Source: Prochlorococcus sp. AG-347-L19
GTDB lineage: Bacteria > Cyanobacteriota > Cyanobacteriia > PCC-6307 > Cyanobiaceae
DNA length: 64,000 nucleotides
Direction: 5' to 3'
Assembly: GCA_003278895.1 (NCBI GenBank)
Contig: QCCO01000001.1
Location: forward strand, 1 to 64,000
Shown here: positions 35,525 through 43,770 of the stretch, piece by piece
Numbering within the stretch: the first letter of the stretch is position 1
Layout of the letters: each line of letters starts with the position of its first letter
Translations under genes and position numbers: made by a program
Notes under the pieces: generated by a model
What the model saw: the letters and a program-made list of their open reading frames with translations, nothing else
What the model was told of the DNA's origin: nothing
The model's database searches: none

Positions 35525-36888
35525 TTAGCACGATTACCTTCCCAAATGGCAGCATTATTAAAATTATCCAAACTACTATTTTCTTCATAAACAGTTTTTC
35601 TTAATTTCCAACCATGTATTTCATCCCAAAACCATAAATGAGGAGACCTTGCATTGTCTGAAAGAAGGTCATAATATTCTCTGTTAAAATTAGGGGATTC
35701 AAATTTTTTATATGCTTCAGGAAATTCATTTTCCTTAATAGATAGATATTCAAAAATTTCTTTCGACCATCTTTCAGGGAATTCACAATCAAATTTCTTA
35801 ACTAAAGCGATACCTTCTTCTCGAAGGAGTTCGCCCGAACGAATATCAATAGCTGCGTCATATGAAGCTCTTCCAATTCCAAACTTTATAGAAGTTGTAT
35901 GATAATGAAAATCATCTATTCGATCGTCTATCGAATTATATGTATTGTAAGTTCCTACTGTTCTTTCAGGTGAATTAGTAAAGCCACCATGATCAACTGA
36001 ATAATAATAAGCACCTTGTGGATGCCATTTCTCATAATATCCAAGATAATGTACTTCAATGTTATTAGATTCTATAATCTCAGGGTTAATAGGAAGATAA
36101 GAATTCCAATCTGATTTACTTAATCCTAATTCTCTCAATTGAGTTAATGAACTACCACCTATAAAAATTTCATCTTCATCATTAGCAGTGAAATAATCCC
36201 ATGACATCTTAGTTGATTTCATATCAGCTTTAGGATTTCCATATTCAGCCTGATTTTCTCCGTAGAAAACCAATGGGATTCCATATTTAGCTGCTATTTT
36301 TGGACCCAAACTTTTTTGACCTAAAAAAAATGGTTGAAAAGGGTGGAATATGTTGTCAACTGCAAGTCTAGTGATTAGCTTATGAATTCTGCCATTGGGA
36401 GTAAACAAAATATTATCAAAACCTGCATGAACCCAAGCCTGATGATTTTTCCATCCCCAATCTGTATAAATATGTGGTGCCCATGTACATGTAAGAGGAT
36501 TCATTCCATATTTATATTTAAGTAAATGAGCTGTCATAAAACTATCTTTACCGCCACTTCCTGGGACAAGACAATCATAATATCCTTCATTATTTCTATG
36601 TTTATCACATAGTTCTCTTAATTCTTCCTCTCTTTGAGACCAATTGATTTTATTTTTTTCCTTTTGCACTTTACATGCATCACAGATACCATCCTTATCA
36701 AAAAAAATTGTTTTCTTTGTTTGTTTTATTTTGGTTTTAAACTCAACGCTACTTGATGGTCTTTGATTACTAATAACACATGATTTACAAAATTTTATTT
36801 CTCTAGGCAAGCCATAAAATGCTTCTGGATTGACAATATTTTTTCTATAAAGATCTTTATCTACAGGTTTTGGATATGGAATAAACAT
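35521..36888 (-). CDS. N-acetyl sugar amidotransferase (WbpG/PseA-type)
   Basis: Converts an N-acetyl group on a sugar into an acetamidino group using ATP and ammonia. A zinc-type Cys4 site (Cys34/37 in FCKSC, Cys69/72 in ICDAC) precedes a PP-loop ATP pyrophosphatase motif PGSGGKDS (109-116). LKYKYGMNPLTCTWAP, FYGENQAEYGNP and WHPQGAYYYSVDHGGF are conserved-looking blocks. WbpG modifies an O-antigen sugar in Pseudomonas and PseA a pseudaminic acid in Campylobacter. Coupled to the HisF-HisH fusion by a 4-base overlap. The target here could be the nonulosonic acid made by the nearby NeuB, which is an inference. Confidence 0.88.
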   Translation of the reverse strand: MFIPYPKPVDKDLYRKNIVNPEAFYGLPREIKFCKSCVISNQRPSSSVEFKTKIKQTKKTIFFDKDGICDACKVQKEKNKINWSQREEELRELCDKHRNNEGYYDCLVPGSGGKDSFMTAHLLKYKYGMNPLTCTWAPHIYTDWGWKNHQAWVHAGFDNILFTPNGRIHKLITRLAVDNIFHPFQPFFLGQKSLGPKIAAKYGIPLVFYGENQAEYGNPKADMKSTKMSWDYFTANDEDEIFIGGSSLTQLRELGLSKSDWNSYLPINPEIIESNNIEVHYLGYYEKWHPQGAYYYSVDHGGFTNSPERTVGTYNTYNSIDDRIDDFHYHTTSIKFGIGRASYDAAIDIRSGELLREEGIALVKKFDCEFPERWSKEIFEYLSIKENEFPEAYKKFESPNFNREYYDLLSDNARSPHLWFWDEIHGWKLRKTVYEENSSLDNFNNAAIWEGNRAK

Positions 36889-37198
36889 ATAATTATGGTA
36901 TTTAATACAATAATTAAGAACTGGAATTAATTATCATACTTTAATATATCAAATGAATATTTATCAAAATTTAAAAATCTTGAAATCTATTAATTAAAAA
37001 ATCTCAAAACAAAAAAGCAAAGCAGTAAAAGATTAAAATATTTCTAATAATTTATTACATTTTCAATTATAAATAGACCAACTCTTCCTAACCAGTTGAG
37101 AAGATAATTTGAGATATTAAAATAGAAATTCCAAAAAAATATTATTTTTGTTCCAATATCTTTGATTATTTATATAAAATCAGACTGATATGGGATTA
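36889..37198. other. A+T-rich intergenic stretch with no visible gene
   Basis: 310 bases upstream of the amidotransferase operon and downstream of the 37199-38059 gene. No start-supported ORF, RNA gene or strong hairpin is visible; only A/T-only near-palindromes that are expected by chance at this composition. It presumably contains the promoter of the minus-strand amidotransferase operon. Confidence 0.5.
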
Positions 37199-38059
37199 CT
37201 AATCTTTTAAAGCAACTAACTGAAGATTACAAGTTGAAGAATTCTTAATTGAAAAAATCTCCGAAGATAAAATCTTGAATCCATTTTGTCTCAATTTATG
37301 ATTGTAATTATGATGATAATTCATATAAAGTCCTCCTGTATAGGGATTATTTGGATTTATCTTTTCAGGAGGTATTAACCTACAAGGCAACAAAGTATTT
37401 GCTTTAGGATACCAAGGTTCATTAATGACGATGAACTTTGCTGATTTAGAGAGCTCATAAAGATATAAATCCAACTCTTTATTATTAAAAAGAATACTTG
37501 TTGATGTCATAAAATATAAGTCACTCAAGACTTTCTTATTTATTAAAAGATCTAATGCATATCCAGATTGAAAATGCCAATTATTTCTTTTTGGAAGAAC
37601 AAAGTGATTATATTCAGATATGTTATCTTGAAAATCAATTGAATAAAAATTAATATTTTTATATTTACTGCTTAAATAAGAATTTACTGTATCTAATCTA
37701 CAACCAATATTAGTAACCGTATTAATTTCTTGAGTATGTTTTGCAATTAGTCTATCTAAAAGTCTCGTGCAATTAACTTGCATTGGCGTTTTATTTCTAT
37801 TGAGTTTAAGTAAATTTTGATTTACTTTGTAAACCTTTAAATAACGTTTTGCTGATTTAAAACTACTACATTTTTTTATCTGAAAATTCCTTATTCCATT
37901 TATATCTTTCTGATTTAATCTACCTTTTTGTTTATTTCTAGAATGTAATCTAAACGACTTTCCTAAAGAGCGGTTGAACAATATCGAAATTTTTTGCCTA
38001 ATGTCAAACTTTAAAATATTAACCCATGATTTTCTTGTGATAAAAAAAGATGTTTTCAT
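37199..38059 (-). CDS. Unrecognised protein with a degenerate SAM-methyltransferase-like core
   Basis: A 286-residue basic protein that I do not recognise. The middle part resembles a class I methyltransferase: VTNIGCRLDTV (about residue 116) at the place of motif I, INFYSIDFQ at motif II, and KFIVINEPW near 208 at motif IV, but the glycine-rich loop is poor. The first 90 residues are strongly basic with no hydrophobic segment. It stands alone, with 310 and 264 bases of A+T-rich sequence on its two sides, and near the amidotransferase operon. A glycan methyltransferase is possible but unproven. Confidence 0.5.
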   Translation of the reverse strand: MKTSFFITRKSWVNILKFDIRQKISILFNRSLGKSFRLHSRNKQKGRLNQKDINGIRNFQIKKCSSFKSAKRYLKVYKVNQNLLKLNRNKTPMQVNCTRLLDRLIAKHTQEINTVTNIGCRLDTVNSYLSSKYKNINFYSIDFQDNISEYNHFVLPKRNNWHFQSGYALDLLINKKVLSDLYFMTSTSILFNNKELDLYLYELSKSAKFIVINEPWYPKANTLLPCRLIPPEKINPNNPYTGGLYMNYHHNYNHKLRQNGFKILSSEIFSIKNSSTCNLQLVALKD

Positions 38060-38323
38060 GATTTAATTTAATGACAGAACTTTAATTAAACAATAATCAA
38101 GATTATAAAATTTTTACTCCTAATTCAATAATTCTAAAGTTTCTTATTTTCTCTCCAATATTATATGACTATTAGTAATTAATTAAAATAGATTTTTCAA
38201 AGAAAGCTTAAGAAAAATATAAAAATTTATAAACTTATGAAAATCAATCTCAATTATCTCTAATTTTTCTTTTTTTTACATGAAGTTTGCAATAATTATT
38301 TAAAAAGAATTTAAAAATAAAAG

Positions 38324-38998
38324 ATGAATGATTTCATTTCACTTGTTCCAATAAGGGATGGGTCAAAAGGTCTTAAAAACAAAAATATCTCAAAAATACA
38401 GGGAACTCCTCTCTATTTAAGAACAGTTGAACAGGCTCTAAGAATAACAGAAAAATGCATTATAAATACTGATATAGATTCGGTTTTAAAGACTAAGTTT
38501 CAAAATAAAAATATAATTCTTTTCAAGAGAGAAAAAAAATTTGCTCAAGACGATACACATATGAATATAGTTTTAAAAGATTTATTAAAAAAAATAAATC
38601 TTTTAAATAAAGTCATAATACTTTTACAAGCAACAAGTCCTTTAAGAAAAGATCAGGATATTCAGAATGCTATAAATATTTTCAACAAAGGGGGTTTTTC
38701 AATGGTAATGAGTGTAAAAAAAACAGACTCTGTTCTTTTAAAGTATGGTTACGAAAAAAATCAAAAATTTATACCTTTTGCAAAACAGTATTTATATAAA
38801 AATAGACAGTCTTTACCAAAAGTATTATCTCCAAATGGTGCTATTTATATTTTCTCTGTAAATGAATTTTTAAAAAAAAATAAACTTCCTGAAAATAATA
38901 TTGGTTTTTATGAAATGCCTGCTTTAAGGTCTATTGATATCGATAAAAAAGAAGACCTTAATAAGGTAAGAAAAATAATTAGAAAGAGTATTGATTAA
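38324..38998 (+). CDS. neuA: NeuA-type CMP-nonulosonic acid synthetase, copy 2 (LegF/PseF-like)
   Basis: A 224-residue cytidylyltransferase that would activate the second nonulosonic acid. The nucleotide loop is SLVPIRDGSKGLKNKNI at residues 5-21, with Asp in place of the usual Ala in PxRxGSKG. ILLQATSPLR near residue 99 and the metal-binding SIDIDKKEDL near 208 are present. It is shorter and distinct from the copy at 3677. It lies alone between a minus-strand gene and tRNA-Ala, 6 kb from neuB copy 2. Which CMP-sugar it makes is unknown. Confidence 0.85.
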   Translation: MNDFISLVPIRDGSKGLKNKNISKIQGTPLYLRTVEQALRITEKCIINTDIDSVLKTKFQNKNIILFKREKKFAQDDTHMNIVLKDLLKKINLLNKVIILLQATSPLRKDQDIQNAINIFNKGGFSMVMSVKKTDSVLLKYGYEKNQKFIPFAKQYLYKNRQSLPKVLSPNGAIYIFSVNEFLKKNKLPENNIGFYEMPALRSIDIDKKEDLNKVRKIIRKSID

Positions 38999-39223
38999 AA
39001 ATAATTATTAAAACTTTATAACCAAATATTTTAGAGAAAAATTTTTAAAATCTAAACAAAATTTGAACTTAATTATTAAGTGAATTAATTAATGATTTTC
39101 TATTACAAAATAAGATTTTCAGAATATTAAAGGGTTATTCAATTTCTTGAAATTAGCGAAAAGTTTTCACAAATAAATAAATTAAAATTATCTCCAAAAA
39201 CTTAATACGACTTAAAAATTAAA

Positions 39224-39296
39224 TGGAGCCAAGCGGACTCGAACCGCTGGCCCCCTGCATGCCATGCAGGTGCTCTACCAGCTGAGCTATGGCCCC
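39224..39296 (-). tRNA. tRNA-Ala (anticodon GGC)
   Basis: On the minus strand the 73-base sequence folds as a complete cloverleaf: acceptor GGGGCCA/TGGCTCC with a G3-T70 wobble pair (the alanine identity element), D-arm AGCTCAGCTGGTAGAGC, anticodon stem CCTGC/GCAGG around loop ATGGCAT (anticodon GGC), and T-arm GGTTCGAGTCC. The discriminator base is A and no CCA is encoded. The 80-aa ORF on this strand is an artefact of translating the tRNA. Confidence 0.95.
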
Positions 39297-39395
39297 ATGA
39301 CAAGTTTTTTCTGATTATACCATCGATCTTAGTGAGACACGTCTGTCGAAGTGTCAATGCTCTCATATATTCCCCGTGGATTTCATAACCAATTA

Positions 39396-39413
39396 TGCGC
39401 AATAATTTGCGCA
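39396..39413. repeat. GC-rich inverted repeat (7-bp stem, TAAT loop)
   Basis: TGCGCAA-TAAT-TTGCGCA is a perfect inverted repeat in a gene-poor stretch. The TGCGCA core is itself palindromic. It is 100 bases upstream of the tRNA on the tRNA strand. It could be a structural relic of an integrated element or a terminator or regulatory hairpin; nothing decides between these. Confidence 0.4.
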
Positions 39414-39549
39414 AGATTGATTGACAAAAGGAAATGGACAACAAGGAAGATTAGTAAATCCAAATTCTGCATAAAAACATTCGATTGTTTAATAGCAAAG
39501 GATGAGTATTCGAAGCATTGAGTCTGGTAAACTAAAAAAGCTTTAAATA

Positions 39550-40038
39550 ACTCAAAGGATCGATGATAGTTTACAAAATGAAAACCCTTGTGAATCAATC
39601 CTAACATCTATCGAATTTATACAAGAACATTAAAATAATTTTTCTAATCCTTTCCAAGATTTACAAGAAATAATAAGTCTACATAATTGCACTTTTTTGG
39701 TCGTTCATCACTCAGGTAAATAGTACTCAAGTAGTGCTTTAGATAGTGCAAGAGATCATTCATCGTTAACTGATTCACCAATCAATATTGAGATTTAAAG
39801 TACTTAAATCATCATGAGGAATTACAAGAAAAAAGAATTATTTTAAATACAGATGTGAGAGGAGAAAGTTCAAATTTTATTATTAACAGGCCAAACTTAT
39901 TTCTCTTTTACTGAAGCCAATTCTGATGGAATTTCTCATTTTAGAGAATTTGGAAATGGAGTTATAGTTTTAGAAGATTTATATGATAGTGGCGATAATG
40001 ATTTTTATGATTTGATCTTTGGATTTACCTTAAATTAA
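39550..40038 (+). pseudogene. Decayed gene, RecA-like/AAA (RepA- or helicase-like) ATPase remnant
   Basis: Read in one plus-strand frame, the region gives protein-like stretches broken by stops: RIDDSLQNENPCESILTSIEF, then QDLQEIISLHNCTFLVVHHSGK, then YSSSALDSARDHSSLTDSP. A one-base shift gives EELQEKRIILNTDVRGESSNF, and the first frame then ends in GNGVIVLEDLYDSGDNDFYD. The LVVHHSGK and SALDSAR...SSLTD blocks, followed by a KRIIL..D.RGE block, resemble RepA/AAA_25-type helicases carried by plasmids and integrated elements. Three in-frame stops and a frame change make it a pseudogene. Its position beside tRNA-Ala suggests a past integration event. Family identity is tentative. Confidence 0.4.
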
Positions 40039-40193
40039 TTGTTTAATTTAAAGATTATCTATCACTAAAGATATTATGAAATCTATTTATTCCTACTTCA
40101 TTATCTTTATTACATCTTTTAAAAGTTTATTTCTGCAAGTACCTAAAGCTAATTTAAGTGTAATTAAAACATATATTTTTTAAAAAAGCTTTC

Positions 40194-41618
40194 CTATAAA
40201 TTAATATTTTTACCAGCAATATGTTCTTTTAGTAAATTTAAATCTATTTCACCAATTGATGCTGTATTTTCCATAAAAATATAAATTTTGTTTTTCAAAA
40301 GCATCATATCTCTAATCCTCTCTCCTATAAAAATAGACTCTATACTTTCAAGTTGTTTTTTATTATTCAATAAAATTAAATAAAGCGATTTTGCTTTTAA
40401 TGAAGAGATTAGACATTCAAAATTATTTTTTTGTAAACAAATTATTTCTGAAATTCCCACACTAGGGTCAAAAAAATGAATTGGTTCTACGAAACCATTA
40501 TCTTTATGAGATTTTAATAAGGGAAATTTTGAATATAGTTCAATATTCTTGATTGAATTCCTATCCCCATAATGTTCTCCATATGAAGCAATTGGCCAGC
40601 CATAGTTATTATTTTTACTTCCTAATTCAAACATATTGAATTCATCACCCCCTTGAGGTCCATGCTCAGTAAAAAAAATTGTTTGTTTTCTATTATTAAA
40701 AAATAAACCTTGAGCATTTCTATGACCATAAGTTATTAATTTGCTTGAGCCATTTTCAGTATTAATTTTTAAAATTTTACCGAAAATGCTTTTTAAGTCT
40801 TGAGCCTTTTCTCTTGCTCTAAAGTCACCAACAGTAAGAAAAAGATTATTTTTATTATACTTAACCATTCTGCCACCAGATTGCCTTGCATTAAAAAGAT
40901 GTAGTGGCTTATCAAAACTTGAATAGCATTCTGCAGGCGCAAATAATTTCTTGAATTCTAAGAATTTATAGTTCATCTCTGATTCTAATACTGAAATATT
41001 CCAACAATCTTTTTTTACTTCATTCGTAAAAGAAACAAAAATTTTATTATTTACTATTAATAAGTCTTTAAATGAGAACCAATTCCCTTTCTTAAATTGC
41101 TCTGCATTTAAATAATTATTTAAGTTATTTTTTATCTGTATAAATTTTAAATTATTACCATCTTTAATATTTGCTAAACTTGTTATCCCTCTAGAACTAA
41201 GTAAAAAAATATTTTCTTTATATTTATCTAGGAAAGCACTTCCTGGAAAGTTTTCATGAATCCCAGAAGAGATCAGGTTATTTTGTTGAGAATAAATTTT
41301 GAAAAAATCTTTATTATCGCTATCTTTTGAATTAAATACTATAGGAATTAAACTTTTTTTTGCATCTATTTCAATTTTTGAAATGTAATCCTTTATATTA
41401 TCTAATTCTTTTCTAAGATCTAATTTTTCTTTAGAAATTTGTTTCTGATATCTATATGGAAATAAATATTGTTTTATCATATTTTGTTGTTCTTGATTAA
41501 GTAAATAATTTTTTAGAAAAACAAATCTATATTTGAAATTACTATAAATAAAATAAAATAAAATAAAGAAAATAGTAATCGGAATTAATTTCTTAAAATT
41601 CAAAAACTTTAAAAACAA
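40194..41618 (-). CDS. Glucose/sorbosone dehydrogenase-like beta-propeller protein, membrane-anchored
   Basis: A 474-residue protein with one N-terminal hydrophobic anchor (about residues 13-28). The C-terminal half carries the hallmark of PQQ-dependent aldose sugar dehydrogenases: YGHRNAQGLFFN, TEHGPQGGDEFNMFE and NNYGWPIASYGEHYG (about residues 295-350). The N-terminal half is divergent. Family members oxidise soluble sugars in the periplasm, but some relatives lack cofactor binding, so catalysis here is uncertain. The start is TTG. It stands alone within the glycan island, with A+T-rich gaps on both sides. Confidence 0.68.
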   Translation of the reverse strand: MFLKFLNFKKLIPITIFFILFYFIYSNFKYRFVFLKNYLLNQEQQNMIKQYLFPYRYQKQISKEKLDLRKELDNIKDYISKIEIDAKKSLIPIVFNSKDSDNKDFFKIYSQQNNLISSGIHENFPGSAFLDKYKENIFLLSSRGITSLANIKDGNNLKFIQIKNNLNNYLNAEQFKKGNWFSFKDLLIVNNKIFVSFTNEVKKDCWNISVLESEMNYKFLEFKKLFAPAECYSSFDKPLHLFNARQSGGRMVKYNKNNLFLTVGDFRAREKAQDLKSIFGKILKINTENGSSKLITYGHRNAQGLFFNNRKQTIFFTEHGPQGGDEFNMFELGSKNNNYGWPIASYGEHYGDRNSIKNIELYSKFPLLKSHKDNGFVEPIHFFDPSVGISEIICLQKNNFECLISSLKAKSLYLILLNNKKQLESIESIFIGERIRDMMLLKNKIYIFMENTASIGEIDLNLLKEHIAGKNINL

Positions 41619-41782
41619 TTTAGAAATAAAATAATTTCAAAAATTTTCTCATATATCTATATTTTTTAATAATAATTTAATTGAAATTAACAAAAATTTG
41701 AGTTATTAAAATAACTAAATACATTTTAATTTAATATTTTATTTCCGCACTTAATACATAATTTACATAAACCTTAAAACAA

Positions 41783-42913
41783 TTATTCAGCTTTAAATTT
41801 ATTTAAAAACTTTTTGGCAATTCCCAAATGAATATTAATGCAAGGAACCATATCGATATATCTAAAAAGACCAGTTCTTCCACAAAATGTAATTTTTTTA
41901 TTTTGTTTAGCAAGATTTAAATATTTTTGATAAATTTTCTTCGATTGAAAATTATGAATAGGATAATAATATTCACCAGGATTTTTTTTTATGTCAACCG
42001 GTATTTCATAAGTAAAAGTAAAAGTATTACTTTTAACTTCAGGACAATTAGGTAATAAACTCCATTGTGTTTTTCTTGTATATTTGAATTTATCCGTAAA
42101 ATTAATAACTGGGGCTGATAATTTTCTCAAACTATCTTTTTTTTCTTCAAAAATCAAAGAACGATAAGGTAAAGTTCCAAAGCAAAAATTAAAATAAGAA
42201 TCTATAGGAGTGCATAAAAAAACATGCAAATAATTACTTTCCATTTCTTTTTCAAATTCCTTATTTAGTTCTAAATTAATTTTTTGATGAGAAAGCATAT
42301 TCTTAAATAAAGATGTATAACCTTTATCTGGAAGTGCTTGAAAAGAGTCATTGAAATACCTATCATCATCATTAGTTCTAACTGGTATTCTTGAACCAAT
42401 ACCAATTTCTAATTCCTTTGGATCAACTCCCCACATCTTTTCTGTGTATGGTCTAAAAAAAATATTTGTAAGTTTTTCACCGAAATTAAAAAGAAATAAT
42501 TCATCTGTATTTTTTGGATTTAATTCTTTTACCCTTAATTGATCTAAGAACTTTTTTGTTTCAAATTCATTTTTTAGTTTAATTTGAAAAACATCCTCCA
42601 GAGTTTTTCTATTTATTGGCAAAGGAGTAGTTCTACCATCTTTTAACAAAGCTCTTACTTTATGTTCATAATTTGTCCACTTTGTAAATCTACTAAGAAA
42701 GGTTATGGCTTTTGAATGCTTATCACCGTGCAATAAATGGGGTCCATATTTATGGATCCTTTCATTATTAGTATTAATAAAATCAAATGCATTACCACCG
42801 ATATGATTCCTTTTATCGATAATATCAACTTCAAAACCATTCTCTGCTAAAACTCTAGCTATTGTGGTTCCAGCGAAACCAGCTCCTACAATTAATACTT
42901 TTCTATTTTTCAA
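41783..42913 (-). CDS. glf: UDP-galactopyranose mutase
   Basis: Flavoenzyme that interconverts UDP-galactopyranose and UDP-galactofuranose, the donor for galactofuranose residues. The N-terminal FAD motif is VLIVGAGFAGTTIARVLAENG, then IDKRNHIGGNAFDF and HKYGPHLLHG with the family histidines. The FRPYTEKMWG block (about residue 155), IPVRTNDDDRYF, and the C-terminal FCGRTGLFRYIDMVPCI complete the signature. It is 376 aa, normal size. The start is TTG, fixed by the Rossmann strand. It implies Galf in the surface glycan and a Galf transferase among the nearby glycosyltransferases. Confidence 0.93.
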   Translation of the reverse strand: MKNRKVLIVGAGFAGTTIARVLAENGFEVDIIDKRNHIGGNAFDFINTNNERIHKYGPHLLHGDKHSKAITFLSRFTKWTNYEHKVRALLKDGRTTPLPINRKTLEDVFQIKLKNEFETKKFLDQLRVKELNPKNTDELFLFNFGEKLTNIFFRPYTEKMWGVDPKELEIGIGSRIPVRTNDDDRYFNDSFQALPDKGYTSLFKNMLSHQKINLELNKEFEKEMESNYLHVFLCTPIDSYFNFCFGTLPYRSLIFEEKKDSLRKLSAPVINFTDKFKYTRKTQWSLLPNCPEVKSNTFTFTYEIPVDIKKNPGEYYYPIHNFQSKKIYQKYLNLAKQNKKITFCGRTGLFRYIDMVPCINIHLGIAKKFLNKFKAE

Positions 42914-43064
42914 AATTTTATATTAAGTCTAAATTAAAATACACTTTTTTTATATATTTAAAAAAAATCAATTAGATATTATTCAAATATAGAAATTTTT
43001 AATTTTATATCAGAAAAAACCTGCTCTAATGATAGTATGAATCTATTTAAACCGCAAAAGAAAT

Positions 43065-43769
43065 TTGTATTTAAGTAAGTTTAAGACATTATTTAGTAAT
43101 CAAAATAATATAGAAGTTTACGATGGAATGAATAGATCTATCTTGGATCATCCTTATGATAAAAATTTTTCTCCAGAAAAAGGTAAATTTAAATTTCTAG
43201 TAAATAGCTTTGGTGGGAATTGCACTTCTACTTTAATTAAATTTTTAAACCCTAAATACAAAGATTTAACAAACCATATGTGGTATCACTTAGAGCTCAA
43301 ACATAAAATTTCACCCCCTAATTATTTCTCGCATAAATATAAAGCAATATACCTTTATGGAGATCCAAGAGATTCATTAACATCTATATATAGAAGAAAT
43401 TTACAAAATGTACACTATCTAAATACCTTTCAAAAAAATAAAAAATTACCATCCTCAATTAAGAATTTCTTGGACAATGGTATTGATCATTTTAAATTTA
43501 CGGAACATCATTTAAATTGGACTAATAAGAAATTTAAAAAAAATAATTTTGAAATTTTAGTCATTGATTCAAGAAAAATTTGGACTCATAAAAGCCAAAT
43601 TTTGGATTTCCTTGAATTACCAAAACAAAAACTTATTGACTTTCCTAAGTACAAAACAAGAGAATCAACTTACAAAGAATTAAGTTATACCTATAGGCAA
43701 AAAATTAATATAATGTTTGAGAGTTTATTAAAGCTTATAAACGAAAGACCATTTTTCGAAATAATTTAA
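43065..43769 (+). CDS. Sulfotransferase-like protein
   Basis: A 234-residue protein with a sulfotransferase-type P-loop layout: FLVNSFGGNCTSTLIKFL near residue 45 in the PAPS 5'-phosphosulfate loop position, and AIYLYGDPRDSLTSIYRR near residue 100 matching the 3'-phosphate motif (RDPRD...S.Y.R). The basic residue expected in the first loop is not obvious. The TTG start is tentative; ATG 43128 would shorten it by 21 residues but keep both motifs. It is one base from the GT8-like gene, so they are co-transcribed. Probable role: sulfation of the surface glycan. Confidence 0.55.
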   Translation: MYLSKFKTLFSNQNNIEVYDGMNRSILDHPYDKNFSPEKGKFKFLVNSFGGNCTSTLIKFLNPKYKDLTNHMWYHLELKHKISPPNYFSHKYKAIYLYGDPRDSLTSIYRRNLQNVHYLNTFQKNKKLPSSIKNFLDNGIDHFKFTEHHLNWTNKKFKKNNFEILVIDSRKIWTHKSQILDFLELPKQKLIDFPKYKTRESTYKELSYTYRQKINIMFESLLKLINERPFFEII

Positions 43770-43770
43770 G

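Noticed and set aside
39202-39444. 80-aa minus-strand ORF containing SSAGRAPAWHAGGQRFESAW
   Set aside because: This is the well-known false translation of a tRNA gene; it covers tRNA-Ala(GGC) at 39224-39296.
39383-39607. 74-aa minus-strand ORF
   Set aside because: No recognisable family or ribosome site, and it lies antisense to the start of the decayed ATPase-like frame; its composition looks incidental.
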